Assembly (NCBI GenBank): GCA_002298995.1
Contig: DBMO01000032.1
Location: 62,001 to 126,000 of the forward strand
Length of the DNA stretch: 64,000 bases
Source of the DNA: Desulfarculales bacterium UBA696
GTDB taxonomy: Bacteria; Desulfobacterota; Syntrophobacteria; Syntrophobacterales; Syntrophobacteraceae
Direction of reading: 5' to 3'
Shown here in pieces: positions 27,501 to 35,150 of this stretch. Under the pieces are notes generated by a model. That model ran no database searches, had not been told where the DNA came from, and saw only the letters and a program-made list of their open reading frames with translations. Made by a program: the position numbers and the translations under genes. How positions within the stretch are numbered: position 1 is the first letter of the stretch; every line of letters starts with the position of its first letter.

Positions 27501-30389
27501 TCCCGTCTGCAAATTAATGCTGCGCATCGATCCCCATTGGTCATATCTCGGAAGAGCATACACATAGCCGTTTCCGGCAAGAACTACATCGAAGACATCG
27601 GTGGAGATAGAATAGACTTCCACAAGAGCGGGTGTGGCAAGATCCACGTAGGAAATCCATCCGTTGTGGCCCACGGCGGCGTGCTGACCGTCCGGGGAGA
27701 CCGATACGCATGCCGGCTCCAATGGCAGGTCGACGGCGGTGTCATGACCTGTTGCCGGGTCATAGATATGAAGCTGCTTGAGCGGTACGCTTGAGACTGT
27801 AATAATCTTATCGGAACTCTTGTTGTACTCGGCGTCTATGACTTTATGGCCGAGCATCCTGAACTTATCATCACAACCTGTGCACTGCTCGAAAGCAGCG
27901 CTTATTGTGTGGTTGCCTGTGACCGTGCTGAATTGGTAGGCCGATTTCTTCCCGATAGAGACGCCGTCGACCATTACATCGCTGACTGAATAGCCCGGGT
28001 CGGGGATGATTGCGAATACCTGTGATCCGTTTTGAATGACTTCGATGTTTCCGGAAGGAACGATTGCTCCGCCCGACCCGGCGCTTGCCCCTATTGTGGG
28101 ATTATCAGAACTCGTGTCCGAAGAATTGACGGAAATTGCGTAGTCCAAAATCAAACCCGAAGCGGCATCTGCCTGTTCGATAACGTAATATTTTTCTCCC
28201 GTGGAGTTGAAGAAGACAAACCGACCGTGGGCACTATATGAAACCCCATCGACCGTAAATTTCGGCAGGCTTCTTTTTGCTTCCGGCGTCAGGTACTCGT
28301 CGTTCAAAAGCATCAGGTCGACATCGTTAGTAGTCTGACCGTACGAGTTACCCGGAATAACGGCCACCTTGCCCGCCGTGCCCGAGTGTGACATGTGAGT
28401 CACGTTCGAGATGCCGGAAAGCGCGCCGGCGTAGGTCATATCCTCGGCTTTGGTTTCCGAGGAGTGAAAGACGGTGCCGCCTTTTGTGAGAATCTTGAGC
28501 CCGTCTTCAGAAAACCATAGGTCGCCACCCATGTTGTAGTCGCCATGGTAAGGTGAATTGTAGAGGCAGGTAGCTGTACCGTTTGTAATGTCGTATTTTT
28601 CTATATTGGAAGGGCTTAGGTTGTTATCCGCACCGTATATATAGTTGCCCCCCGGATGGAGTTTGGCGCGAGTGCCGGCAAATAATAGACCGCCTGTGCT
28701 CAAGGTTTCTTTACCCGTCTGCAGGTTAATGCACCTTATATACTCCCACTGGTCGACTCTTGGAAAAGCATACACATAGCCGTTTCCGGCAAGAACTATG
28801 TCGAAGACGTCGGTGGAGACGGAATAGACTTCCACCAGAGCTGGTGTATTGAGATCCACGTAGGAAATCCACCCGTTATGGCCCACCGCGGCGTGCCTAC
28901 CGTCGGGGGAAATCGATACACAGGTGGGGTCCAGAGGCAGGTCGACCGTGGTGTCTGACCCGGTTGCCGGATCATGGATATGAAGCTGCTTGAGCGGTAC
29001 GCTCGCAATTGTAACAATCTTATCGTAAGACTTGTTGTATTCGGCATCGACGACTTTATGTCCGATTATTCTGAACTGGTCGTCGCAGTTTGTGCACTGC
29101 TCGAAAGAAGCGCTTATGGTGTGGTTGCCGGTGACCGTGCTGAATTTATAGGATGATTTCTTCCCAACCGAGACACCATCAACCACTACATTGCTAACTT
29201 GATAGCCCTGACTCGGGGTGATCGCAAATACTTGTGACATACTCCTGCTGACCTCGACGTTGCCGGAAGGCACGATGACTCCCCCCGGGCCCGAGTTTGC
29301 TGCTATCGTGTAGTTATAAGCACCAGGGTTCGATGCATAAGCGGTAATGCCGTAATCCAGTACCAAACCTGGTGCGGGATCGGATTGTCCAATTACGTAG
29401 CATTTGTCTCCCGCTGGGTTGAAGAAAACGAATCGCCCGTGAGCGTTATATGAGACCTGGTTGACCTTGAATTTCGGTAGAGCGATCTTCGCGTCCAGAG
29501 ACAGATATTCATAATCAAAAAGCCATATTTCGGTGTCGCTTGTTGTTGTCTGGCCGGTCGCGGTAGCTGGAATGACCGCTACCTTGCCCGCCGTGCCGGA
29601 GTGTGACATGTGAGTAACGTATATGATACCGGGAAGTGCGCCACCGTAGGTCATATCCTCAGCTCTGGTCTCAGAGGAATGAAAAACATTTCCACACTTT
29701 GTGAAGATTCTGAGCCCATCCTCCGATAACCATAGATCGCCACCCATGTTGAAATCGCCGTGATAGGGAGAGTCGTACAGGAAGGCCAATGTGCCGTTTG
29801 AAATACTGATCTTGTAGATATCAATGGGGGTCGCATTGTTGTAGGTGCAGTAGATGCTGTTTCCAGAGGGGTGACGCTTGGCTTTGGCGGTGGTCATAAA
29901 TCCACCGGTCTGTTTGGTTACGGCGCCTGATGCTAAGTTGATGGATAAACCGTTTTGAGAGCCAGTGGTAGCGAAAGCATAGGCGTATCCGTTGCCGGCG
30001 AGCACCACATCGGCAATCGATGAAGATAAAGTAAAAGTTTTTAGAAGACTCGCTGTTTTCAGGTTAATGTATGAAACAGCCGCACTATGCCCGACCGCTG
30101 CGTAAAACCCGTCAGGGCTGACCGATACGCAGGTCGGAGCACTTGGCAGGTTAACGAAGGTTTCTGTACTATTCTCAGGATTATAGATGTGGAGCCGGTT
30201 CGATGGGGTTGTTGAAACGGTGATAATCCTGTTCAGCTGTTTGCTGAACTCCGCATCCACAACCTTGTGGTTGAGCATGGTGAACTGATTTTCCGCGCAT
30301 GCTTCATCCACAAAGGTCAAAAAGGGAAATACCTGAAAAATAAATAACAACCCAAGCAGCAACAATCGCTTCGCGCTTTCAACAGTCAC
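24516..30389 (-). CDS. Giant exported repeat protein (propeller-like plus InlB-type B-repeats)
   Basis: A 1957-aa protein with an N-terminal signal peptide (residues 1-32). Four near-identical units of about 400 aa follow, each a seven-bladed-propeller-like block (CVSVSPDGQHAAVGHNGWIS, LAGNGYVYA, HGRFVFFN) ending in a bacterial B-repeat with VDGxSVGKK and NHTISAxFEQC. The junctions carry QCTxCDD, a C-x2-C pair. Four further B-repeats of about 75 aa form a stalk, then an Ig-like Ser/Thr-rich domain (ITSPKNGEAWTIGSKRNITW), ending in FLYLLLLN. It is probably a surface or secreted adhesin-like protein. The start is GTG 30389 with GAGGAG about seven bases upstream. No sortase or PEP motif is seen at the end. 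Confidence 0.85.
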   Translation of the reverse strand: MTVESAKRLLLLGLLFIFQVFPFLTFVDEACAENQFTMLNHKVVDAEFSKQLNRIITVSTTPSNRLHIYNPENSTETFVNLPSAPTCVSVSPDGFYAAVGHSAAVSYINLKTASLLKTFTLSSSIADVVLAGNGYAYAFATTGSQNGLSINLASGAVTKQTGGFMTTAKAKRHPSGNSIYCTYNNATPIDIYKISISNGTLAFLYDSPYHGDFNMGGDLWLSEDGLRIFTKCGNVFHSSETRAEDMTYGGALPGIIYVTHMSHSGTAGKVAVIPATATGQTTTSDTEIWLFDYEYLSLDAKIALPKFKVNQVSYNAHGRFVFFNPAGDKCYVIGQSDPAPGLVLDYGITAYASNPGAYNYTIAANSGPGGVIVPSGNVEVSRSMSQVFAITPSQGYQVSNVVVDGVSVGKKSSYKFSTVTGNHTISASFEQCTNCDDQFRIIGHKVVDAEYNKSYDKIVTIASVPLKQLHIHDPATGSDTTVDLPLDPTCVSISPDGRHAAVGHNGWISYVDLNTPALVEVYSVSTDVFDIVLAGNGYVYAFPRVDQWEYIRCINLQTGKETLSTGGLLFAGTRAKLHPGGNYIYGADNNLSPSNIEKYDITNGTATCLYNSPYHGDYNMGGDLWFSEDGLKILTKGGTVFHSSETKAEDMTYAGALSGISNVTHMSHSGTAGKVAVIPGNSYGQTTNDVDLMLLNDEYLTPEAKRSLPKFTVDGVSYSAHGRFVFFNSTGEKYYVIEQADAASGLILDYAISVNSSDTSSDNPTIGASAGSGGAIVPSGNIEVIQNGSQVFAIIPDPGYSVSDVMVDGVSIGKKSAYQFSTVTGNHTISAAFEQCTGCDDKFRMLGHKVIDAEYNKSSDKIITVSSVPLKQLHIYDPATGHDTAVDLPLEPACVSVSPDGQHAAVGHNGWISYVDLATPALVEVYSISTDVFDVVLAGNGYVYALPRYDQWGSMRSINLQTGQETSISGYRFYTGIPAKLQPGGNYIYGAQNGKYSITNGTAAYLYAYSGDFPMCGDLWFSEDGLRIFTKCGNVFRSSETKAEDMAYNGAFSGISYITHLAHSNTAGKVAVIPSSSTSPSTSDGEVLLYDDEYLAQQARVVLPSFNVDGNPYGAHGRFVFFNSTGDKYYVIEQADSGTGLLLDYGIGVYSSDPSSYSHKIDATAGSGGSIAPSGNVEVIANGSQVFAITPSRGYAVSDVLVDGISVGKKVSYQFSAVTGNHTISASFEQCTSCDDQFMMIGHNVIDAEHNRTSDKIVTVSSVPLKQLHIYDPATGSDTTVDLPLEPSCVSVAPDGQHAAVGHNGWISYVDLNTPSLVQVYPVSTNVLDIVLAGNGYVYVFPRVDQWEYIRCISLGTGKETLSTGYQLYAGTRAKLHPGGNYIYTADNGLNPSGIQKYGITSGTAAYLYDSPYHGEYPMCGDLWFSEDGVRIFTKCGRAFNSSETKAEDMTYSGAMSLTSVASLDHSVDQDRIVAVPSSGSAAVWLYKYSTLALVGKTTLPSFWTGGNKYSSSGRFVFFNEAGDQFYVIAQADQTSGLPISYAVATFSTDTALWSSTITASSGANGSISPSGEVDVDFGSSQSFSITPDTNYHILDVVVDGASVGPVTSYNFSNIIEDHTVSTTFAIDQHTITASAGTHGNISLSGAVKVDHGSGKAFTITPDTNYHVSDVLVDGTSVGAVTSYCFSEVVTDHTISATFSIDQHTVSVSAGANGSISPSGTVKVDHGSSKTFIIAPDANYHISDVLVDGKSVGALTSYIFGNVLADHAISATFAIDQHTITASAGTHGSISPSGAVKVDHGSSKSFTITPDTACSILNVKVDGVTVGAVTSYQFDNVAANHRISADFGTSIVITSPKNGEAWTIGSKRNITWQYRIPISGAKVELLKAGAILKTLSPSVLTKNAAGSLEWRLNAGLAPGADYQIRVTSLDDSLVSVTSPYFIIATDTTDFLYLLLLN
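24870..30290 (-). repeat. Internal repeats of the giant protein gene
   Basis: Four direct repeats of about 1.2 kb (junctions near 29082, 27881 and 26693, marked by the same GTGCACTGCTCGAAAG motif), followed by tandem units of about 225 bases between 25700 and 24870 (marks at about 25045, 25271 and 25497). High similarity at DNA level suggests recent duplication or gene conversion. Confidence 0.85.
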
Positions 30390-30844
30390 GGGAAACTCCT
30401 CATCAACTGGGCGTGCAATCTATCCAGGCAATCTGCTTTATATGGGTATTTCTAAGAAGAAAGGATCTAGCTCCTCAGCTCTTGGTGCGATGCTGCATTT
30501 AAACTCGGATTCGGCATTAAGAATGGATCATGGAACCATGATTTACATTTGTTTTCAAGCAAATATTGCACATATCTCGCTCTTAAACCTTTTCCGAATA
30601 TGCAGGTGTTTATTTATGACCGCATAATCCATTGATAACTAAAGAAAACGAGAGACCCGTAAAGAAGTCGAAAGGACTGAATACAGTGCTCTTCAACTGA
30701 TGGCTTCATCGCATCCACCGAAAGAATCTCTGGCGGCCGGTCACAATATCTGGCATCATGGGCGCTTGGATTAGTGAGCCTGGATCGGATAAAGCATCGG
30801 CAGAGGGGATAGTGAGAAATGAACGGTTTCGGAGGAGAAATTTA
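30390..30844. other. Divergent intergenic region
   Basis: About 455 bases between the giant protein gene and the second DUF1573 gene, which face away from each other. It is AT-rich and should hold both promoters; I see no clear element. The DUF1573 frame is open to 30758, but the RBS argues for a start at 30845. Confidence 0.4.
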
Positions 30845-31861
30845 GTGGAAAGAAGATCCAGTTGGTTTTTGTTGACCGTCATGGCGCTGATCGGGATTGC
30901 ATATAGCTTTTCAACCGCGCTTGCAAGCTCCGGCGCTCCGGAGATCATCATTAACGACACCAACTACAATTTTGGAGAGCTTTCCGAAACCACCCCTCTG
31001 GCTCATGATTTCATCGTGAAAAATGGCGGCATGTCCTCTCTCAATATTAAGGACGTCCAGCCCAGTTGAGGCTGCACGATTGCCCGGTTCGACCGGGAAA
31101 TCCGTCCGGGTTCGGAGGGAAAAGTCACATTGAAGTTGGACCTCAAGGGCTTCCAGGGATACGTCAAAAAGACCGCAACCATCGTTAGCGACGATCCGGC
31201 ACACCCCCGCGTGGTCGTTTCAGTCGAAGGAAAAGTCGAGCCCCTGATCAGGATATCGCCTGAAAAGAGCGTCAGTTTTTTTGGAACGGCAGAGACCGTT
31301 AAGGAAAGTGTCGTCGATCTCGTTGCCACATCGAAGGCTTTTCACATTAGAAGTTTGGACGACACCCTCGAAAAGAAGGCGGTCTACAAGCTTGAAACAG
31401 TAGAAGAGGGCAGGCGCTACCGGCTCAGGATATCCAACAACACGAAGCATGGAAACTACAGGGGCCACATTACACTTCACACCGATTCCGCTGAAAAACC
31501 CGAACTGACCATCTGGGTAAACGGATCCATTGAAGGTCAAATTGCGGTCAGGCCCAAAACGCTTGTCGTCGGGCGGCTCTCTCCCGACCAGGGGGTGCTT
31601 TCCGGAAAGGTGCAGGTCACGAATAATCTCAATGGAAAATTCCGGATCGTGAAATGCTCATACGACGAGCGGGTAATCAATGTGATCCAGTCTACCATGC
31701 CCGACGGATCGGGATTCAGTCTTGAGGTGACCCCCAACATGCAAAACATTCCCGCCGGAGGCCGGCTCCAGACTACATTAACGATAGAAACGGACGTTGA
31801 TTCAGACGCAAAGCAGGAAGTGCAGGTCCAGGCAATAAATCTTGGGGCCAAGCCCAAGTGA
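30845..31861 (+). CDS. DUF1573 exported protein, second predicted selenoprotein (in-frame UGA at 31067-31069)
   Basis: A paralogue of the gene at 6654-7703; 338 codons if TGA 31067-31069 is selenocysteine. Signal peptide at residues 1-27. The first DUF1573 domain runs through TNYNFGELSE and LNIKDVQPS to the UGA, then continues as GCTIARFD, SEGKVTLKLDLKGFQG. The same Cys-to-U replacement in the CGCT motif is present. The remaining 220 residues match the first copy in order (GNYRGHI, VVGRLSPDQ, YDERV, QTTLTIET). GTG 30845 with GGAGGAG eight bases upstream is the start. It is not in an operon. A selenoprotein that is exported, with a U-x-C pair, would suit a periplasmic redox or Cys-metal role; function unknown. 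Confidence 0.8.
31079..31101 (+). promoter_or_regulatory. SECIS-like hairpin after UGA, copy 2
   Basis: ATT and AAT close the stem, a G-A mismatch follows, then six pairs CCCGGT with ACCGGG around a TCG loop. It begins nine bases after the UGA, in the same register as the first copy. The position that is C-G in copy 1 is U-A here, a compensatory change. Confidence 0.62.
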
Positions 31862-31969
31862 AGTAAAGGGTGACATGACGTGGGATTGGATTTTGGCTGT
31901 TGTTGCCGAGGAATCAAGAAGGTTTTGGCGCACTGCTGATTTGGCCTGAGTTAATCGCTGCCCCTCTCG

Positions 31970-32012
31970 TTCTTCGAACCCGGCAACAATACGTTGCCCG
32001 GGCCACCCGTCG
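31970..32012. repeat. REP-like element A, copy 1
   Basis: TTCTTCGAACC, then the hairpin GGCAAC-AATAC-GTTGCC (31982-31998), then GGGCCACCCG. The same layout recurs at 33499-33538 with a compensated stem pair (GACAAC/GTTGTC). The two copies bracket the transposase remnant. Confidence 0.65.
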
Positions 32013-32648
32013 ATGGCAGCGACCCCGATGGCAGTCGATGGCAAACCCTGGACGAAAGCGACCTAGCTATATCTTTTTCAAAGATCACGGGCATCGGCTC
32101 ATTCATTCCGCACCGAGGCTGCCCCCATCTGCTTCGTGATATCATTCCTTGCTGGAAGCCGAAGCAGGCTGTTTTTTCCGCACTTTAACCGCACTTGTAT
32201 TGCACCGTTGCCGCACCGTTAATGCACTAACTCTGCACCCTTTTGGCCGTGTTTCCCGTCCGGGTCTACATCACGCTCGATCACCGTGCTCGCATTGCTC
32301 ATTTGAGTCTTCAGCGCCCACTGCCCGCGAATGTTCGGACTGCATGCCGTTCAAGTCGATACTATAAAAGCGTGGGGGTTGTGGCCCCCCACACCCCCTC
32401 GCCGCTTTGCGGCTCTGTATGGCGCTGGGGCGGCGGTCTTCGGCCAGTCGCCGACAGCGCCGAGCCCTCGGCCCCGCGCGCCTTGCGTGCGAGGCCGAAA
32501 TTCTGGGGGGGAATCATTCCCCCGCTCTTTTTTGAAGCCTTGCTTCCGGTGCGCTTAGCACACGTTTTTTACACGTAGGGATAATTTGGCAACTGGTTGG
32601 GGTTTATTGAATTAACCTGGGAAGCGATGTAGATCGTAATATTCGTAG

Positions 32649-32674
32649 GATGGGTGGAGCTAGCGCAACCCATC
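32649..32674. repeat. Inverted repeat upstream of RAYT remnant
   Basis: GATGGGT and ACCCATC, 12 bases apart, lie 34 bases before the RAYT start, where REP-type ends are expected. Confidence 0.5.
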
Positions 32675-32707
32675 TATTTTCCATTTACAACCATTGTGGA
32701 TGTGATG

Positions 32708-33180
32708 ATGACCAACTACCGCCGAAACCGCCTGCCGGGAGCGACATATTTCTTCACATTAACAATTGCCCAAAGGCATCTCGATTTGTTGATAAGACAC
32801 GTTCAATATCTGAAAACTGCATTTCACGAAGAACATCAACGCGCTCCTTTTGTAAACATTGTCCTCGTCATTCTTCCGGATCACCTGCACGCAATATGGC
32901 GGCTGCCCAAAGGCGATTCGGACTATTCACAACGATGGCGTCGAATCTAGGCCGGCTTTTCACGCGCGCTGCCTTTGGGAGAAGGCGTTAATCCGAGCCG
33001 TAAGATGAAAGGCGAACGGGGAATCCGGCAACGCAGATTTTGGGAACATACCATCCGGGACGAAGACGATTTGAATAACCATTTGGACTATCTCCATTAT
33101 AATCCGGTCAAACACGGCTTGACCCCGAGAGTGTCGGAGTGGGACTTCACCCATCCTTGTATTATGGAAATGATTTTTAT
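32708..33180 (+). pseudogene. rayT: REP-associated tyrosine transposase (Y1_Tnp), nonsense-mutated
   Basis: Starts at ATG 32708 with MTNYRRNRLPGATYFFTLT. The HUH motif is in ILPDHLHAIWRLP. A TAG at 32948-32950 stands where relatives have Lys after RWRRI; the same frame then continues with FSRALPLGEG, KGERGIRQRRFWEHTIRDE and LDYLHYNPVKHGL, which carries the catalytic Tyr. Only one base (AAG to TAG) breaks an otherwise full-length RAYT. Family role: single-strand cutting and movement of REP hairpins. Confidence 0.85.
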
Positions 33181-33396
33181 AGTCTCGGGTACGCCCGAGA
33201 CAGGGAGACCGGATGCCCCGTGCGCGACACCCTGGCCGTCGGCTATTTTAGCCGGATGGACGAGGAGGTCCGATTCATCGTAGATCAACCCGGTTGGATC
33301 ACTCATACCGGCCATTCGGCCCTGCCAGGCAAAAGCTGGTATGGAAAAGATGATTAACCCAAGTACAACAGCAATAAACAAGGTAAGTTTCTTCAC
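33097..33396 (-). pseudogene. Truncated outer-membrane porin-like gene
   Basis: A 99-codon frame. Residues 1-23 are a signal peptide; AWQGRMAGMSDPTGLIYDES and HPAKIADGQG match the N-terminus of a deltaproteobacterial outer-membrane protein family that is normally several hundred residues long. After about residue 57 (near 33226) the sequence is unrelated and runs into RAYT-associated DNA, so the gene was cut by that insertion or a deletion. Only the start is left. Confidence 0.6.
33182..33201. repeat. Perfect palindrome at RAYT/porin junction
   Basis: GTCTCGGG-TACG-CCCGAGAC, an 8-bp perfect stem with a four-base loop, lies exactly between the RAYT remnant and the truncated porin gene. It is likely the right-end REP hairpin of the element. 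Confidence 0.6.
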
Positions 33397-33498
33397 AGCC
33401 CCTAACCCCCTCCATTTAAACGAAATTCAATTAAAAGAGTCCGAACAGAGCCCCTCTATTCCAGACGCAGAAGATGCCGCTGCACTTCCCGCCATATT

Positions 33499-33538
33499 GT
33501 TCTTCGAACCCCCGACAACAAGTTGTCCTTGCCACCCA
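33499..33538. repeat. REP-like element A, copy 2
   Basis: TGTTCTTCGAACCC, then the hairpin GACAAC-AA-GTTGTC (33514-33527), then GCCACCC. It shares flanks with copy 1 at 31970, while both sides of the stem changed together. Confidence 0.65.
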
Positions 33539-33550
33539 CTCGTAATTCCA

Positions 33551-34009
33551 TCATTGGCGATTTGACCTAGTACCATTTACATTACTCTCCTTCTTAAGTA
33601 TTCTTGCTATGAGAGAAATAGCTTTTAATAATGGTTTAAAAATGCCCAATGAGGGATAAACGTACTTCATGGCGTTGAGTTCAGCATGAAGTTCGGGATC
33701 TTTCGGAAATATATTTCTATTCACGTGATGATCAAGTTCATGTCCCAAGGTTAAGCCAATGGTAAGGTATGGGAACACATACGTTCTTCTAAAAATCCAA
33801 GGTTGCCATCCAATTACCTCCTCAGCGAATATATAAATTGTTGCATCAGTGTATAGGCCAAAACCTCGACCGGAAGGGTGTTTATCAACCAGTACAATGG
33901 CTTTGAGACCATTTAGTAGGGCAGGATCAATAAATCTTAATACTCGATTTATAATCCTGCGAACGTTAACGCCACATGGCGAATAGCATTCAATGATTTC
34001 GGGTACCAT
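33551..34009 (-). CDS. Putative zinc-metallopeptidase-like protein (HELDHH)
   Basis: A 152-aa protein with LTLGHELDHHVNRNIF, an HExxH motif with a further His, which is the zinc site of many gluzincin peptidases. Upstream strands include LKAIVLVDKHPSGRGFGLY and YIFAEEV; the C-terminal part is helical (FKPLLKAISLIARIL). Proteins of this size in other genomes are usually called hypothetical. No signal peptide. ATG 34009 has no clear SD. Peptidase activity is inference from the motif only. Confidence 0.5.
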   Translation of the reverse strand: MVPEIIECYSPCGVNVRRIINRVLRFIDPALLNGLKAIVLVDKHPSGRGFGLYTDATIYIFAEEVIGWQPWIFRRTYVFPYLTIGLTLGHELDHHVNRNIFPKDPELHAELNAMKYVYPSLGIFKPLLKAISLIARILKKESNVNGTRSNRQ

Positions 34010-34284
34010 TTTATTTCATTTCATTCCTGAGTTGTGATCTTCCCACTTGGAAAGGATCACTAAAAACCACCCAACAAGGCTCCCACACCTTTGCCAATGA
34101 ACCATTTGGTTTTTTGAACGGTCGAACGGGGTCGGGCCAAGCTAATAGCCCGATATCCATGGGTAAGTGTGCCGTAATGATGCCTTTTTACGGCTTAAAT
34201 CCCCCATTTAGGCATTAAAATCATCGCTGTAAGAAAACTTTTGGGCTCGCGAAGGCTGCATTCCGTTTCCGTTACGTAGATTCC

Positions 34285-34326
34285 GCGGGTGGCCCGGAAT
34301 CGTTTCCGGGCGCGGTAGCGCAAGAG
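34285..34326. repeat. REP-like element B, left of RAYT
   Basis: GCGGGTGGCCCGGAA-TCGT-TTCCGGGCGCGG: stem CCCGGAA (34293-34299) with TTCCGGG (34304-34310), flanked by GGGTGG and GGTAGCGCAAGAGG. It lies at the 3' end of the RAYT gene in inverse orientation to the copies at 34883 and 35107. The rest of the 34010-34284 gap shows nothing. Confidence 0.75.
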
Positions 34327-34328
34327 GC

Positions 34329-34844
34329 TCAGTCAAGTGGTACAATCTCGATTCCGACTGACCTTCTCATGAGACGCCATCTTGCCGAACCGTACGCCCA
34401 TTCCTCGGCTTTCTTGATCAGTCCGTTTTTGACTGGATTGTTGTGCATATAATCGAGCTTCTCTTTTGCCTTGGCGCCGGAAAAGACATTAAAGTCATAG
34501 AATCTTGGTTGCCAGATCGGTTCATCAAGGTCGATTGCGACAACATATGACGGTATGTGGTCTCTCATGAATACCTTTAATTGAATTGACGACCTTCTTT
34601 TCCACTCCTGAATAAAATGGCTGAGCATATCTTTTTGTTTGAAATGCAGCAGGGCATGCACGTGATCTGGCATTATGACGAAACCTATACAGGCTCCTTC
34701 TATCTTTTGAAGTTGTTCCGCAAGAAAATGAATCACAATGCCCTTTGCTCGATCATCGTCGAGAAGTCTTCGCCTTCTGTAGAACGAAAAAGTCACAAAA
34801 TGGGCATGTCCTTCAGCATCGAAGACCTTTCGCTTTGATCGCAA
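34329..34844 (-). CDS. rayT: REP-associated tyrosine transposase (RAYT)
   Basis: A 171-aa Y1_Tnp protein. VIMPDHVHALLHF holds the HUH metal motif; LDYMHNNPVKNGL carries the catalytic Tyr. It nicks and joins single-stranded REP hairpins. Start TTG 34844 has AAAGGAGGT four bases upstream, a strong SD; an earlier TTG at 34868 has none. REP element B flanks both ends in opposite orientation, so the gene and its hairpins form one unit. It appears intact. Confidence 0.85.
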   Translation of the reverse strand: MRSKRKVFDAEGHAHFVTFSFYRRRRLLDDDRAKGIVIHFLAEQLQKIEGACIGFVIMPDHVHALLHFKQKDMLSHFIQEWKRRSSIQLKVFMRDHIPSYVVAIDLDEPIWQPRFYDFNVFSGAKAKEKLDYMHNNPVKNGLIKKAEEWAYGSARWRLMRRSVGIEIVPLD

Positions 34845-34882
34845 TTGACCTCCTTTGCTTATTATCAATTCAGACGAGCCCC

Positions 34883-34922
34883 TCTTGCGCTACCGCGCCC
34901 GGAAACAATTCCGGGCCACCCG
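34883..34922. repeat. REP-like element B, copy 2
   Basis: TCTTGCGCTACCGCGCCCGGAA and on: stem CCCGGAA (34898-34904) with TTCCGGG (34909-34915), then CCACCCGC. Inverted relative to the copy at 34285. Confidence 0.75.
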
Positions 34923-34959
34923 CCCTTCTATCAGATGGGCAGAAGGTGCGCCTATACCA

Positions 34960-35069
34960 CCCGCCCCTTTTTCCTGGTTGTCCTCGATCAACCTTCTTCT
35001 CTTTAAAAATAAAAGTCTCACGAAATACGCATCTCCTTCAGCATCGAAGACCTTTCGCTTTGATCGCAA
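34960..35069 (-). pseudogene. RAYT N-terminal remnant
   Basis: From TTG 35069 the minus strand reads SKRKVFDAEGDAYFV, KRRRLIEDNQEKG, closely like the N-terminus of the intact RAYT (SKRKVFDAEGHAHFV, RRRRLLDDDRAKG), and then loses similarity. With its upstream SD and REP copy it is a second, decayed element about 225 bases away from the first. Confidence 0.75.
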
Positions 35070-35106
35070 TTGACCTCCTTTGCTATTATCAATTCAGACG
35101 AGTCCC

Positions 35107-35148
35107 TCTTGCGCTACCGCGCCCGGAAATAATTCCGGGCCACCCGCG
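35107..35148. repeat. REP-like element B, copy 3
   Basis: Nearly identical to the copy at 34883: CTTGCGCTACCGCGCCCGGAA, stem with TTCCGGG (35133-35139), then CCACCCGCG. It belongs to a direct duplication of about 125 bases (34802-34926 and 35026-35151). Confidence 0.75.
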
Positions 35149-35150
35149 TA

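Larger units (their letters stand above)
31862..32707. other. Non-coding, repeat-rich accessory region
   Basis: About 850 bases without a gene. It contains a REP-like hairpin (31982-31998), a G/C-rich inverted repeat (32374-32398; GGGGGTTGTGG against CCACACCCCC), a GC-rich block to about 32530, and the inverted pair GATGGGT/ACCCATC (32649-32674) just before a transposase remnant. Open frames over the GC-rich block are not protein-like. Confidence 0.45.

Noticed and set aside
32330..32580. Overlapping open frames in the GC-rich block
   Set aside because: No RBS, low-complexity translation, frames shift across repeats; treated as non-coding.
32948..32950. UAG as pyrrolysine in the RAYT frame
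   Set aside because: The site is an ordinary Lys in relatives and no Pyl system is suggested; a nonsense mutation is simpler.
34250..34330. Possible tRNA because of a GC-rich hairpin
   Set aside because: It is one arm of the REP B element, repeated at 34883 and 35107; there is no cloverleaf.
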